Shown here: positions 30,812 to 40,529 of the stretch, in pieces
Numbering within the stretch: the first letter of the stretch is position 1
How the letters are laid out: each line of letters starts with the position of its first letter
Assembly: GCF_010726085.1 (NCBI RefSeq)
Contig: NZ_AP022560.1
Location: 2,542,001 to 2,606,000, forward strand
Direction of reading: 5' to 3'
Source of the DNA: Mycolicibacterium moriokaense
GTDB taxonomy: Bacteria; Actinomycetota; Actinomycetes; Mycobacteriales; Mycobacteriaceae
Length of the DNA: 64,000 bases
Notes under the pieces: generated by a model
The model's input: the letters and a program-made list of their open reading frames with translations, nothing else
Database searches by the model: none
What the model was told of the DNA's origin: nothing
Position numbers and translations under genes: made by a program

Positions 30812-30993
30812 TGTGCAACTCTACGGTGCCTTCGCGACGACCTTCTCAGTCTCATAACGGCGGCGACACGCCAGGGACACGGTGGCGCGTTCCAGCGGTT
30901 ACGGGGGTTGTCAGGCGTTATGTTCTGCGCACACAGATGAATACCAACCACGCGATTCGGCTTTATCGGTCGCCTCGCGCCGGAACAAGCGGG

Positions 30994-30999
30994 TAGCGT
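30994..30999 (+). promoter_or_regulatory. Candidate -10 element of the clpX promoter
   Basis: TAGCGT fits TANNNT and lies 67 bases before the clpX start, in the 254-base gap (30812-31065) between mmuM and clpX. The gap otherwise holds no gene I can support. No convincing -35 or ClgR site is visible. Confidence 0.35.
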
Positions 31000-31065
31000 C
31001 GGGTCCAACACCCGGGGTGAATTGACTCAAGACCTTTTGCTGACACGAAAGTAGGACCTCACCAG

Positions 31066-32346
<1,281 letters not shown>

Positions 32347-32348
32347 CC

Positions 32349-32435
32349 TCAGGGCCGCAGCGTACTGGCCAGCGAGCTGATGAGGCACCAGGCCAGGTAA
32401 CCGACTATCGCGACGTATTGCAGCGTGTCAACCAT
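32349..32435 (-). CDS. Possible 28-residue membrane peptide
   Basis: On the minus strand ATG 32435 opens a 28-codon frame ending at TGA 32349-32351. The residues MVDTLQYVAIVGYLAWC, then LISSLASTLRP, form one hydrophobic helix with a short charged start. GGTGGAG lies only two bases before the ATG, which is closer than an ideal site. It converges on clpX and precedes a glycosyltransferase. No family recognised; may be chance. Confidence 0.35.
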   Translation of the reverse strand: MVDTLQYVAIVGYLAWCLISSLASTLRP

Positions 32436-32550
32436 GGCTCCACCGTGGTCCGGAAGTTCGACAGGGGCACGCGTAGGCGACTACGCCATCCGATCGCTTC
32501 GACTTTGGGTGCCGGCGTAGGCGGCCGACCGAACGGATCTGCACACGAGC

Positions 32551-33855
32551 TCATGCCTTCACCGCCTCACGCTCGGCGATGACCTCGTCGATCAGCGCCG
32601 CGATCTCGGCCACGCCGTCTCGTCGCGCGAAGGCCATTTCGAGGTTCCGCGCGCAACGCAGATACCGACCGTCGGCGAGCACCTTGCGCACCGCGCCGCG
32701 GATCGCGCCCGGCCTCGGCGTTCCCGTCTTGAGGTTGATGCCGGCCCCGGTCCACCCGACGCGCGCGGCCACTTCCGGCTTGTCCTCGGTGTTGCCCGCC
32801 ACCACGAGCGGAACACCCATCGACAATGCCCGCTGCACCGCACCGTACCCACCGTTGGTGACCATGACGTCGACCTTGGACAGCAGAAGGTCGTGCGGGA
32901 TGTATTCGGCGACATAGGTATTGGCCGGCAGCGGAACCTTCAGCTGGGACACGTCGCGACCGCCGGTGGTGGCCACCACGACGACGTCCTCGCCACCGAG
33001 CGCCTCGATGGTCGGTTCGATCAGCCTGCCGAGATCCGCGTTGTCGATGGTGCCCTGTGTGACATGCACGACGGGACGATCCCCGTCGAGCTGCGACCAC
33101 CACGGCGGGCGACGGAATCCGCGTGACGGGCCCGGGTGCACGGCGCCGACGTAGCGCACGTTGGCAGGCAGATCCCTGCGGGGATAGTCGAATTCGGGCA
33201 CCGTCGGCGCGATGTAACGGTCGGCGAGCTTGCCGGAGTCGAGGACGAACGTGGGCAGCTGGCGGCTGTTCATGCGGTCGAGAAGATGGTTGGCGACGTT
33301 CTGCGTCTCACGCAGCAGCACCTGCTGCGACAGCGCTGTCAGCGCGCGGTTGCGCAGCCGTCCCAGCATGGTCGACGACGGCGCCAGCCCCATGCCGAAC
33401 GGAGCGGTGTCGCGGCTGCTCAGCATCAACGGCATCGTGCTGTAGCTCAGCATCGGCGGGCGGGCCGCGGGATCGCCGAGCAGGAACGGCAGGGTGCCGA
33501 AGAAACCCGAGTCGAAAAGAACCGCGTCGAAGCGTGTCTGAGCCATCAACTCCGACAGCGCATGTGTCTGCAGCGGCATCGGCTGCAGGAAGATGCGCAC
33601 GATGTCGAAGTTGACCCGCTTGATGCCCGACGTGTCGGTGCGGCCGGGCAGGTCGATGTCGAGGCGGGTCATGTCGAAGTCTGCCTCGGGCGGGATCGCG
33701 ACGGGCGTGGCTCCGATCGCCCGGATCTTGCGAGCGTGCTGGGCCGCGGTCAGGACGGTGACGCGGTCACCGCGGTCGACCAGACCCTGCGCGGCCGTCA
33801 GCAGCGGGGAGATGTGGCCGGTCGGCGACAGCGAGGCGATGAGGATTTCTGGCAT
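32551..33855 (-). CDS. GT1-family glycosyltransferase (MGT/UGT-like)
   Basis: 434 aa. The N-terminus SLSPTGHISPLLTAAQGL holds the catalytic-type His of GT-B enzymes, and the C-terminal donor-binding block is MVTNGGYGAVQRALSMGVP followed by NTEDKPEVAARV. It resembles macrolide/lipid glycosyltransferases that use UDP- or dTDP-sugars. No signal or membrane helix, so probably cytoplasmic face. The acceptor cannot be told from sequence. It stands alone between clpX and fdhD and marks the switch to accessory content. Confidence 0.82.
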   Translation of the reverse strand: MPEILIASLSPTGHISPLLTAAQGLVDRGDRVTVLTAAQHARKIRAIGATPVAIPPEADFDMTRLDIDLPGRTDTSGIKRVNFDIVRIFLQPMPLQTHALSELMAQTRFDAVLFDSGFFGTLPFLLGDPAARPPMLSYSTMPLMLSSRDTAPFGMGLAPSSTMLGRLRNRALTALSQQVLLRETQNVANHLLDRMNSRQLPTFVLDSGKLADRYIAPTVPEFDYPRRDLPANVRYVGAVHPGPSRGFRRPPWWSQLDGDRPVVHVTQGTIDNADLGRLIEPTIEALGGEDVVVVATTGGRDVSQLKVPLPANTYVAEYIPHDLLLSKVDVMVTNGGYGAVQRALSMGVPLVVAGNTEDKPEVAARVGWTGAGINLKTGTPRPGAIRGAVRKVLADGRYLRCARNLEMAFARRDGVAEIAALIDEVIAEREAVKA

Positions 33856-33931
33856 ACCCCGATGCTCTTGATCCCCGGGCTCGAAAGCTTGGAGGTTTCG
33901 TGGAGATCGGGTGGAGATCGCAAGTAGGTCG

Positions 33932-34762
33932 CTAGTGGGCTTGGACGACCCGATCCGGTCGGGTGTAGATGTTCATCGAATCGCCGCGCAGGAACGCCAC
34001 CAGGGTCAGCCCCGACTGGCTGGCGAGGTCGACGGCCAGTGACGACGGCGCCGACACCGCGGCGAGCACCGGAATGCCGGCCATCACGGCCTTCTGGGTG
34101 AGCTCGAATGACGCGCGCCCGCTGACCAACAGGACGGTGGCGCTCAGCGGTATGCGGTCGTTCTCCAGCGCCCACCCGATGACTTTGTCGACGGCGTTGT
34201 GGCGGCCGATGTCCTCGCGGACGGCCAGGGTGGTGCCGTCGACGTCGAACAGTGCGGCGCCGTGCAGTCCGCCGGTGCTGGCGAACACCTTCTGCTCGTC
34301 GCGCAGGCGGTCGGGGAGCGCGGACAGCGTTTCGGCGGAGACGGTCGAGGGATCGTCGCCGGGGCCGTGCTTGCTGATGGTCCGCACCGCTTCGAGCGAG
34401 GCCTTACCGCACACCCCGCAGGACGACGTCGTGTAGAAGTTGCGTGCGACATCGACGTCCGGCGGCGGTACGTGCGGTGCGAGCGTCACGTCGAGCACGT
34501 TGTACGTGTTGACCTGATCGGGGCCGGCGCCTTTGCAGTAGCGCACGGTGAGCACGTCGTCGCGGTGGGCGATGACGCCCTCGGTGAGCAGAAAGCCTTG
34601 GGCGAGTTCGATATCCGAGCCCGGGGTGCGCATCGTGACGGTGAGCGGCGTGCCGTTGACGCGGATCTCCAGCGGTTCCTCGACGACGAGGGTCTCCGGT
34701 CGCGCGACGGCCTGGTCGGCCGTGACGTGTTGAACCCGGCGCCGCGCCGTCACACGCCCCAC
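33932..34762 (-). CDS. fdhD: Formate dehydrogenase accessory sulfurtransferase FdhD
   Basis: 276 aa from GTG 34762, overlapping the fdhF stop by one base. The conserved CxxC (SSCGVCGK) that carries sulfur to the molybdenum cofactor is at ~114-121. [11 protein letters not shown] and [14 protein letters not shown] are further family blocks. FdhD moves sulfur from a cysteine desulfurase to the Mo centre of formate dehydrogenase, so the pair fdhF-fdhD makes functional sense. Confidence 0.94.
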   Translation of the reverse strand: MGRVTARRRVQHVTADQAVARPETLVVEEPLEIRVNGTPLTVTMRTPGSDIELAQGFLLTEGVIAHRDDVLTVRYCKGAGPDQVNTYNVLDVTLAPHVPPPDVDVARNFYTTSSCGVCGKASLEAVRTISKHGPGDDPSTVSAETLSALPDRLRDEQKVFASTGGLHGAALFDVDGTTLAVREDIGRHNAVDKVIGWALENDRIPLSATVLLVSGRASFELTQKAVMAGIPVLAAVSAPSSLAVDLASQSGLTLVAFLRGDSMNIYTRPDRVVQAH

Positions 34763-37119
34763 TAGCTGATCACCCGATCTTCGTCCCGCACACCGGCGGA
34801 ACGCTCAAGTCGGATCACCACGGCCTTCGACACCGGCGTATTCGACTTCTCCGCAACGTGATCGAGGGGAACCAACGGGTTGGTCTCCGGGTAGTAGGCC
34901 GCCGCGTTGCCGACTGGGGTCTCGTAGGGCACGACCATGAAGTCCTTGGCCCGCCGCTCCTGCATTTCGCCGTCGCTGCCGCCGAACTCCGATACCAGGT
35001 CGACGCGGTCGCCCTCGCGGAGTCCGAACCGGTCGATGTCGGCCTTGTTCACGAACACGACGCGACGGCCGCCCTTCACACCGCGGTAGCGGTCGTCGAG
35101 GCCGTAGATCGTGGTGTTGTATTGGTCGTGGCTGCGCAGCGTCTGCAGAATCAGCCTGCCCTCCGGGATGGGCACCCACTGCAGCGGGTTCACGGCGAAG
35201 TTGGCTTTGCCTGTGCTGGTGGGGAATATGCGTGAATCGCGTGGGCCGTGCGGCAACTGGAAGCCGTCGGGCGCACGCACTTTGGCGTTGTAGTTGTCGC
35301 AGCCGGGAACCACGGCGGCGATCGCGTCGCGGATCCTGTCGTAGTCGTCGTTGAACGCCTCCCACGGCACCGGGTGGTCCGGTCCCAGGAGGGTGCGGGC
35401 CAGCTGGCAGATGATCGCGACCTCGCTGCGCACCTGGTCGCTGGGCGGGTGCAGACTGCCGCGCGACAGGTGCACCATCGACATCGAATCCTCGACGGAC
35501 ACTTGCTGTTTGACGCCTCGCTGGAGGTCGCGGTCGGTGCGGCCGAGCGACGGGAGGATCAGCGCTGTGCGGCCGTGCACCACGTGGCTGCGGTTGAGTT
35601 TCGTGGAGACCTGCACGGTGAGGGAGCAGTTGCCCAGTGCAGCCTCGGTGACCGTGGTGTCGGGTGTCGCGGTGGCGAAGTTGCCGCCCATGCCCATGAA
35701 GACCTTGGCCTTGCCGTCGCGCATGGCGCGGATGGCGTCGACGGTGTCGAGGCCGTGTTTGCGAGGACTGACGATGCCGAAGTGGTTGTCCAGGGCGGCG
35801 AGGAACTTCTCGGGCATCTTCTCCCAGATGCCCATCGTGCGGTCGCCCTGGACGTTGGAATGCCCACGGACGGGGCATAATCCGGCGCCGGGTTTGCCGA
35901 TCATGCCGCGCATCAGCAGCACGTTGGTGATCTCGGAGATCATCGGTACGGCGTGACGGTGCTGGGTGAGTCCCATGGCCCAACATGCGATGGTGCGCTC
36001 GGAGTCGATCAGCATCTGCGCGACCTTCTCCAGTTGCGCGCGCTCGATGCCGGTGGCCTCCAGGACGGTGTCGAGGTCGACGGCGCGCGTTTGGGCTTCG
36101 TACTCTTCGAAGTTCGCGCAGTACTCGGCGATGAAGTCGCGGTCCACGACGGAACCCGGTGCTCGATCGTCGGCTTCCAGTAGTAGCCGGCCGAGTCCGG
36201 CGAACAGGGCCATGTCGCCGCCGATACGGATCTGGACGAATTCGTCGGCGATCGGGATGCCATGGCCGATCACGCCGTGCACCTTCTGCGGATCCTTGAA
36301 CCGGATCAGTCCCGCCTCGGGCAGCGGGTTGACGGCAATGATCTTTGCGCCGTTCTCCTTTGCCTTCTCGAGCACCGACAGCATGCGGGGATGGTTGGTG
36401 CCCGGGTTCTGGCCGGCGATGATGATGAGATCGGCCTTGGAGATGTCCTCGACGGTGACCGAGCCCTTGCCGACGCCGATCGCTTCGATCAGCGCGGTAC
36501 CCGAGGACTCGTGGCACATGTTGGAACAGTCGGGCAGGTTGTTGGTGCCGAAGCTGCGGACCATCAGTTGGTAGAGGAACGCCGCCTCGTTGCTGGTGCG
36601 TCCTGAGGTGTAGAAAACAGCTTCGTTGGGGTCGTCCAGAGCGCGTAGTTCGTCGGCGATCAGGCGGTAGACGTCGTCCCAGTCGATCGGTCGGTAGTGG
36701 TCGTCGCCGGGTCGCAGGACCATCGGGTGAGTGAGTCGGCCTTGTTGGGACAGCCAGTATTCGGGTCGGCCGTCGAGGTCGGCGATGGAATGCCGCGCGA
36801 AGAAGTCAGGGGTGACGACGCGCTTGGTCGCCTCCTCGGCGACGGCCTTGGCGCCGTTCTCGCAGAATTCGGCGAACTTGCGGCCGCCGTGTTCCTCGGG
36901 CCATGCGCAGCCGGGACAGTCGAAGCCGTGTCGCTGATTGAGCCGCACGAGGGATGCGCCGGTCCGCCACACGCCCATGGATTTGAGCCCGCGCTGCAGC
37001 GACACCATCACGGCTTTGAGGCCGGCCGCCTCGCGCTCGGGGCCGGTCGTCACGACCGCATGCTCGTCGTAACTTGCATCGAAATCGCGGGTGACGTCGC
37101 GTCGCCTGCCTAACCGCAT
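34762..37119 (-). CDS. fdhF: Molybdopterin oxidoreductase, FdhF/YdeP-type formate dehydrogenase-like
   Basis: 785 aa. Near the N-terminus is the [19 protein letters not shown] block of the YdeP/FdhF alpha-subunit family, in place of a classical four-Cys iron-sulfur motif. Mo-bis-MGD binding segments such as [16 protein letters not shown] and the C-terminal [12 protein letters not shown] follow. No iron-sulfur or cytochrome partner subunit is adjacent, so the electron acceptor is unknown. It matches Rv2900c in family, though in M. tuberculosis that pair is elsewhere on the chromosome. Confidence 0.85.
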   Translation of the reverse strand: MRLGRRRDVTRDFDASYDEHAVVTTGPEREAAGLKAVMVSLQRGLKSMGVWRTGASLVRLNQRHGFDCPGCAWPEEHGGRKFAEFCENGAKAVAEEATKRVVTPDFFARHSIADLDGRPEYWLSQQGRLTHPMVLRPGDDHYRPIDWDDVYRLIADELRALDDPNEAVFYTSGRTSNEAAFLYQLMVRSFGTNNLPDCSNMCHESSGTALIEAIGVGKGSVTVEDISKADLIIIAGQNPGTNHPRMLSVLEKAKENGAKIIAVNPLPEAGLIRFKDPQKVHGVIGHGIPIADEFVQIRIGGDMALFAGLGRLLLEADDRAPGSVVDRDFIAEYCANFEEYEAQTRAVDLDTVLEATGIERAQLEKVAQMLIDSERTIACWAMGLTQHRHAVPMISEITNVLLMRGMIGKPGAGLCPVRGHSNVQGDRTMGIWEKMPEKFLAALDNHFGIVSPRKHGLDTVDAIRAMRDGKAKVFMGMGGNFATATPDTTVTEAALGNCSLTVQVSTKLNRSHVVHGRTALILPSLGRTDRDLQRGVKQQVSVEDSMSMVHLSRGSLHPPSDQVRSEVAIICQLARTLLGPDHPVPWEAFNDDYDRIRDAIAAVVPGCDNYNAKVRAPDGFQLPHGPRDSRIFPTSTGKANFAVNPLQWVPIPEGRLILQTLRSHDQYNTTIYGLDDRYRGVKGGRRVVFVNKADIDRFGLREGDRVDLVSEFGGSDGEMQERRAKDFMVVPYETPVGNAAAYYPETNPLVPLDHVAEKSNTPVSKAVVIRLERSAGVRDEDRVIS

Positions 37120-37440
37120 ATGCCCAGCCTAGGTCGTAGGTGAACGGGGACGTCGGCGGTTCCGTCGCCGACCACTACAGGTCTACCCGAGCAGCGCTAC
37201 CGACATGCGATGCGGCTTCCGTGTCGGTCACCTTCGTCACCAGTCGATGAGTGGAGGGAGGTCGCGCAGCTGTGGGTCGGGCGTCTTGTCGTCATCTTGG
37301 CCGACTCTCGGCCGTACTGGTCGGGAATCGTGCCCCAACCGAAGTGGGGCAACGGTTGGCGGGGCTCACCGCCTAGCCTGTCGACGGATCGACCACTCTG
37401 AGCCATGCTCCAGCTCCAAGCACGCGATGCGGGGCGCTCT
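37120..37440. other. 321-base gap between fdhF and the DUF222 pseudogene
   Basis: I see no convincing gene. A 63-codon frame on plus (37210-37401) has no supporting site or family. A small hairpin GTCGGCG / CGCCGAC (37152-37158, 37166-37172) lies just upstream of fdhF and could be part of its leader. Confidence 0.5.
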
Positions 37441-38831
37441 CTATGGTCCACGTTCGGGGTTTTCGTCTGGTTCTTCTGGTGGGCGCAGGAGTAGTTCGGG
37501 GCGGTGGTAGTAGTTGATGCGGGTTTGGCCGGTGTCCAGGTCGGGTGGGGGGTGCCATTCGACGTCGCCGCAGTCGTTGATGGTGGTCCTCCAGCCGCCG
37601 TTCTTGTCGACAAGGCGGTTGTCGGGTCCGCAGGCCAGGGCGAGGTCGTCGACGTTGGTGTTGCCACCGTCGGCCCAATCGGCGCGGGCGTGGTGGACCT
37701 GGGTGCCGTAGGCCGGCACGGGGCACGACGGTTTGGTGCAGCCGCCGTCGCGGCCGATGAGCATGAGCCGTTGCGCGGCGGTGGCGGTGCGTTTGGCGCG
37801 AAACAGGTCCAACGCGTGCCCGGTGGCGCCGTCGAAGACCGCCAGCCAGTGGTTGGCCCGCCCGGCCAGGCGGATCAGATCGGGCAGCGGCAGGGTGGTG
37901 CCGCCGCCGGTGGTGCCCACCCCCGCGCGGGACTCGAGGTCTTGCAGGGTGGTGCGGATAATGAGCGAGGTCGGCAGCCCGTGGTGTTGGCCGAGTTCGC
38001 CGGATTCCAGCGCGTTGCGGCCGATAGCGATCAGCGCGTCGTGTTGACGCTGGGCCAGGCTGCGTTGATCGGTGTCGATCTGGTCTTGAGACGGCGTGCC
38101 GGTGAAGCAGGGCTCTCATCGTCGGGGTGACACATTCCGGGTGCGGCCATCTTGGCGAAGATTGCTTCATAGATCGCCCAGGCTTCGGGGGTGAGGTGGC
38201 CTTTGATCGGGACCATGCCGTCGCGGCCTTGCGGGCCGCACACCAGGGCGCGTCTGCGGGCGCGTTCGGTGTCGTCGGGTGCGGGGCCGTCCTGATCGAG
38301 CAGGAACAGGATTTTGTCGGCGGCCTTCTTCAGTTCAGTCGGTCCGACCCCGGTGGCGAGTCGGACGAGGTCGGTTTCGATCTGGTCGCGGGTGGCGGTG
38401 TCGACGAAGCCGGGCAGGTGCTGCATGGCGTCGCGGATCTTGTCCACATGCTCGGCGGTGATGCGTCCGGCGGCTTGAGCGGCCGCCGTCGCCGCCAGAA
38501 CGGGGGCCAACGGCTGACCGGTGAGTGCCTGCCGCGGTCCCAACACCTCGGCTTCGGCCAGGCGGCGGTGGGCTTCGCTCGCCGAGATCCGCCACCGGAT
38601 CCGCAGCACGTCTTTCCACGACTTGGCACCGAGTTCTTTGGGGGTGGTTTCGGTCTGGAGTCGGGCCAGGGCGCGATGCCACTGCGCAGGTAGTTGACAG
38701 GTCAGGGTTTCCAATTCGTCGAGCACACCGAGGAGTTCGCGGTGGGTCAGGGAATCGAGGTCGCAGCCGGCGAGGGTGTCGTGGGCGTCGCGCAGCGCAC
38801 TGAGCGCTACCTGCACCGGCGTTGCCAACAT
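37441..38831 (-). pseudogene. DUF222 / HNH endonuclease of the 13E12 repeat family, frameshifted
   Basis: The N-terminal DUF222 part runs from ATG 38831 (MLATPVQVALSALRDAHD) to about 38110, where the frame goes wrong after HPDDESP. The correct frame continues as CFTGTPSQDQIDTDQ and stays open to the stop at 37441, including the HNH core (GGCTKPSCPVPAYGTQVHHA, CGPDNRLV). One missing base in the GGG run at 38110-38112 (plus strand) explains the break. Restored length is ~463 aa, normal for 13E12 proteins. Either a real recent pseudogene or a homopolymer error. A LexA-type box is at its start and an IS element lies 35 bases beyond. Confidence 0.8.
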
Positions 38832-38834
38832 GAT

Positions 38835-38850
38835 TCGAACATACATTCGA
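38835..38850. promoter_or_regulatory. SOS (LexA) box at the start of the DUF222/HNH gene
   Basis: TCGAAC-ATAC-ATTCGA matches the mycobacterial SOS box TCGAAC-N4-GTTCGA at 11 of 12 fixed positions. It lies 4 bases upstream of the preferred start 38831. 13E12-family genes were among the LexA targets described in M. tuberculosis (from memory). Confidence 0.75.
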
Positions 38851-38934
38851 GCTCCGACAAATCCACTGACTCAAACTTTTTGGCAGGGTCGCGTTATCCA
38901 CAGCGCTGCCGATGTTGAGGAGGTTGAGTGGGGC

Positions 38935-39279
38935 ATGGCTAGATCACGGCGAACGAAGATTCCTGCCGAAGAGAAGACCCGACTGGTGTTGGCCGTGCTG
39001 GCCGGGGAGATGAGCGGGGCTGAAGCGGCCAGGCGGTGTGGGGTGACCCCGAATCAGGTCATCAAGTGGAAGCATCAGTTCCTCGAAGCCGGCGCCGAGC
39101 GCATGCAGGAAGTGCCCGGCGGCGCCGCGCACACGGCCGGCAGCCCTGAGCAGCGTCGGCTACGGATGGAGAACGAACAGCTCAAACTGGCCTTGGCTGA
39201 AGCCACAGTCCAATTGCGGATCTGGCAGCGCGGCGCTGCCTTGGCCGATCAGGTCCCTTCCAGGACCTCGAAACCCTAA
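38935..39279 (+). CDS. IS3-family transposase OrfA (HTH protein)
   Basis: 114 aa from ATG 38935, with GGAGG at 38919-38923. The helix-turn-helix is AARRCGVTPNQVIKWKHQFL (~32-51), and the C-terminal half (NEQLKLALAEATVQLRIW) has the leucine-zipper pattern of OrfA proteins. OrfA binds the terminal repeats and forms the N-terminus of the OrfAB transposase after frameshifting. The orfB frame is already open well before the orfA stop. Confidence 0.85.
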   Translation: MARSRRTKIPAEEKTRLVLAVLAGEMSGAEAARRCGVTPNQVIKWKHQFLEAGAERMQEVPGGAAHTAGSPEQRRLRMENEQLKLALAEATVQLRIWQRGAALADQVPSRTSKP

Positions 39280-40217
39280 GAGAAGCAGCAGGTCTGCCGG
39301 TTTCGAGGTTCGCCTTCTTAGCCGGCATCCCGGAACGGACTTACCGGCGTCGACTGGCCCGGCTGCGTGCTGGCGATCCGCCGAAGGGGCCATGGCCATC
39401 GCCGGTCGTTGACCGCATCGAGGAGATGGCCGCCAAATACGCCGAACAGTGGCCAGCCTGGGGCTATCGCAAGATCGCGGCTCTAATGCGCGCCGATGGC
39501 CACGAGGTCACCAATTCCTCGGTGCAACGAGCCCTACGACGCCGCGGCCTGCTACTGCCGCAAGGCTTTCGCGCCGACCGAAAGTCATGGTCGGCGTTGC
39601 GCCGCCGCGTCTTCCACGATCCACCAACCGAACGCAACCGGGTCTGGCAGACCGATTTCTCCGAATTCGAAACCGCCCACGGCGGGATCTGGCGCATCAG
39701 CGCAGTCATCGACTACGTCACCAAATACTGCCTCGCCATCACCATCACACCCACCAGCCGAGGCCGCGACGCCGTGCACTGCATACGTCTAGCCGTCGAA
39801 GAAGCCACCCGCATCCTCAATCTTGCCGACCTACGCCAAGACCGCGGCCTCATGGACGTCCTCGACGACCAAGACAACATCATCGGCCACGCGCCGGCTC
39901 CCATCGCCATCGTGTCCGACAACGGCTCCTGCTACCGCGGGAAAGACTTCCGGACGCTGTTCACCGGCTACGACCCACTCCTGCGCCACATCCGCACCCG
40001 AATCCGATCACCACAAACCAACGGCGTCATTGAGCGGTTCTTCGAGACCCTGAAATACGAGCATCTGTTCCGCGGCTACATCGGCGACGGAGATGCCCTC
40101 GACATGGAGGCCCACCGCTTCCGCATCATCTACAACACCATCCGACCCCACCAAGCCCTGGCCGACCGGACCCCCAAACAGGCCTACCTCGACAGCAAAA
40201 ACCTGCCAACTTCTTGA
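39256..40217 (+). CDS. IS3-family transposase OrfB (DDE integrase), made by -1 frameshift
   Basis: The integrase frame is -1 relative to OrfA and open through the overlap (FQDLETLREAAGLPVSRFAF and onward). The first internal ATG is at 39426, giving 263 aa on its own. The catalytic residues are complete: Asp in WQTDFSEF, Asp in IVSDNGSCY and Glu in NGVIERFFETLK, with the C-terminal NTIRPHQAL block. All elements look intact, so the IS may be active. I could not pin down a classic A-rich slippery heptamer. The start given is approximate. Confidence 0.8.
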
Positions 40218-40221
40218 CTCA

Positions 40222-40461
40222 AGACAGTCCAGCCCCGGATGTGGCCACTGAAACCAAAGTGACACAACGGATTCAAGTGAACGGCGTAGCCGCCCGCCGA
40301 GCGACTCTGTCGCTACGAGGTTGGCACATAGACATATCCCCGGCATCGCCCACGGGGGCATGCGGACAGACGTGTAAGCGATGTCCTGAGACATCAGGGT
40401 TGGCACGTTGATATGCCGGCGTCTGCAGATCGAGCAAACGCATTCTGTCGTTGACGGCGGC
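40222..40461. other. Non-coding stretch with insertion-sequence scars and duplicated modules
   Basis: Between the IS and the GlnR-type box there is no gene. Two similar modules occur: a small palindrome AGCGAC-TCT-GTCGCT (40300-40314) followed by GGTTGGCAC (40319-40327), and GATGTC-CTGA-GACATC (40380-40395) followed by GGTTGGCAC (40398-40406). After each, the next bases are alike (RTWGAYAT). The stretch TGTAAGCGATGTCCTGAGAC resembles ends of actinobacterial IS481/IS3 elements as I remember them, so this is probably debris of older insertions. Confidence 0.45.
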
Positions 40462-40487
40462 GTAACAATCCTGGAACGCGAGGTTCC
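40462..40487 (+). promoter_or_regulatory. GlnR-type box upstream of the type III glutamine synthetase
   Basis: GTAAC-AATCCT-GGAAC (40462-40477) fits the actinobacterial GlnR pattern gTnAC-n6-GaAAC with one deviation. The right half also belongs to a palindrome GGAAC-GCGAG-GTTCC (40473-40487). It lies about 45-70 bases before the start codon, a sensible place for an activator. Confidence 0.6.
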
Positions 40488-40529
40488 TAGTGTGGGCCGG
40501 TCATCGTCCGCAAAGGGTGCGGACTCGCA

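Larger units (their letters stand above)
38867..40221 (+). mobile_element. IS3-family insertion sequence
   Basis: About 1355 bases with two overlapping frames (HTH protein, then DDE integrase). The ends are imperfect inverted repeats that start TGACTCAA on the left (38867) and TGAGTCAA on the right (complement of 40214-40221), and share TTGGCAGG a few bases further in. The orfB stop lies inside the right repeat, a common IS3 layout. I see no matching target duplication in the 3-4 flanking bases, so either the ends are set slightly wrong or a later rearrangement removed one side. Confidence 0.75.

Noticed and set aside
37210..37401. 63-codon frame downstream of fdhF
   Set aside because: No ribosome site, no family resemblance and overlap with other short frames in the same gap.
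37441..40221. Prophage or integrative element around the HNH and transposase genes
   Set aside because: No integrase of the tyrosine or serine type, no structural or replication genes and no att repeats; only one IS and a 13E12-type gene.
40222..40529. Gene in the region between the IS and GSIII (65-codon frame at 40214)
   Set aside because: The frame starts inside the IS terminal repeat and crosses two repeat modules; composition is not coding-like.
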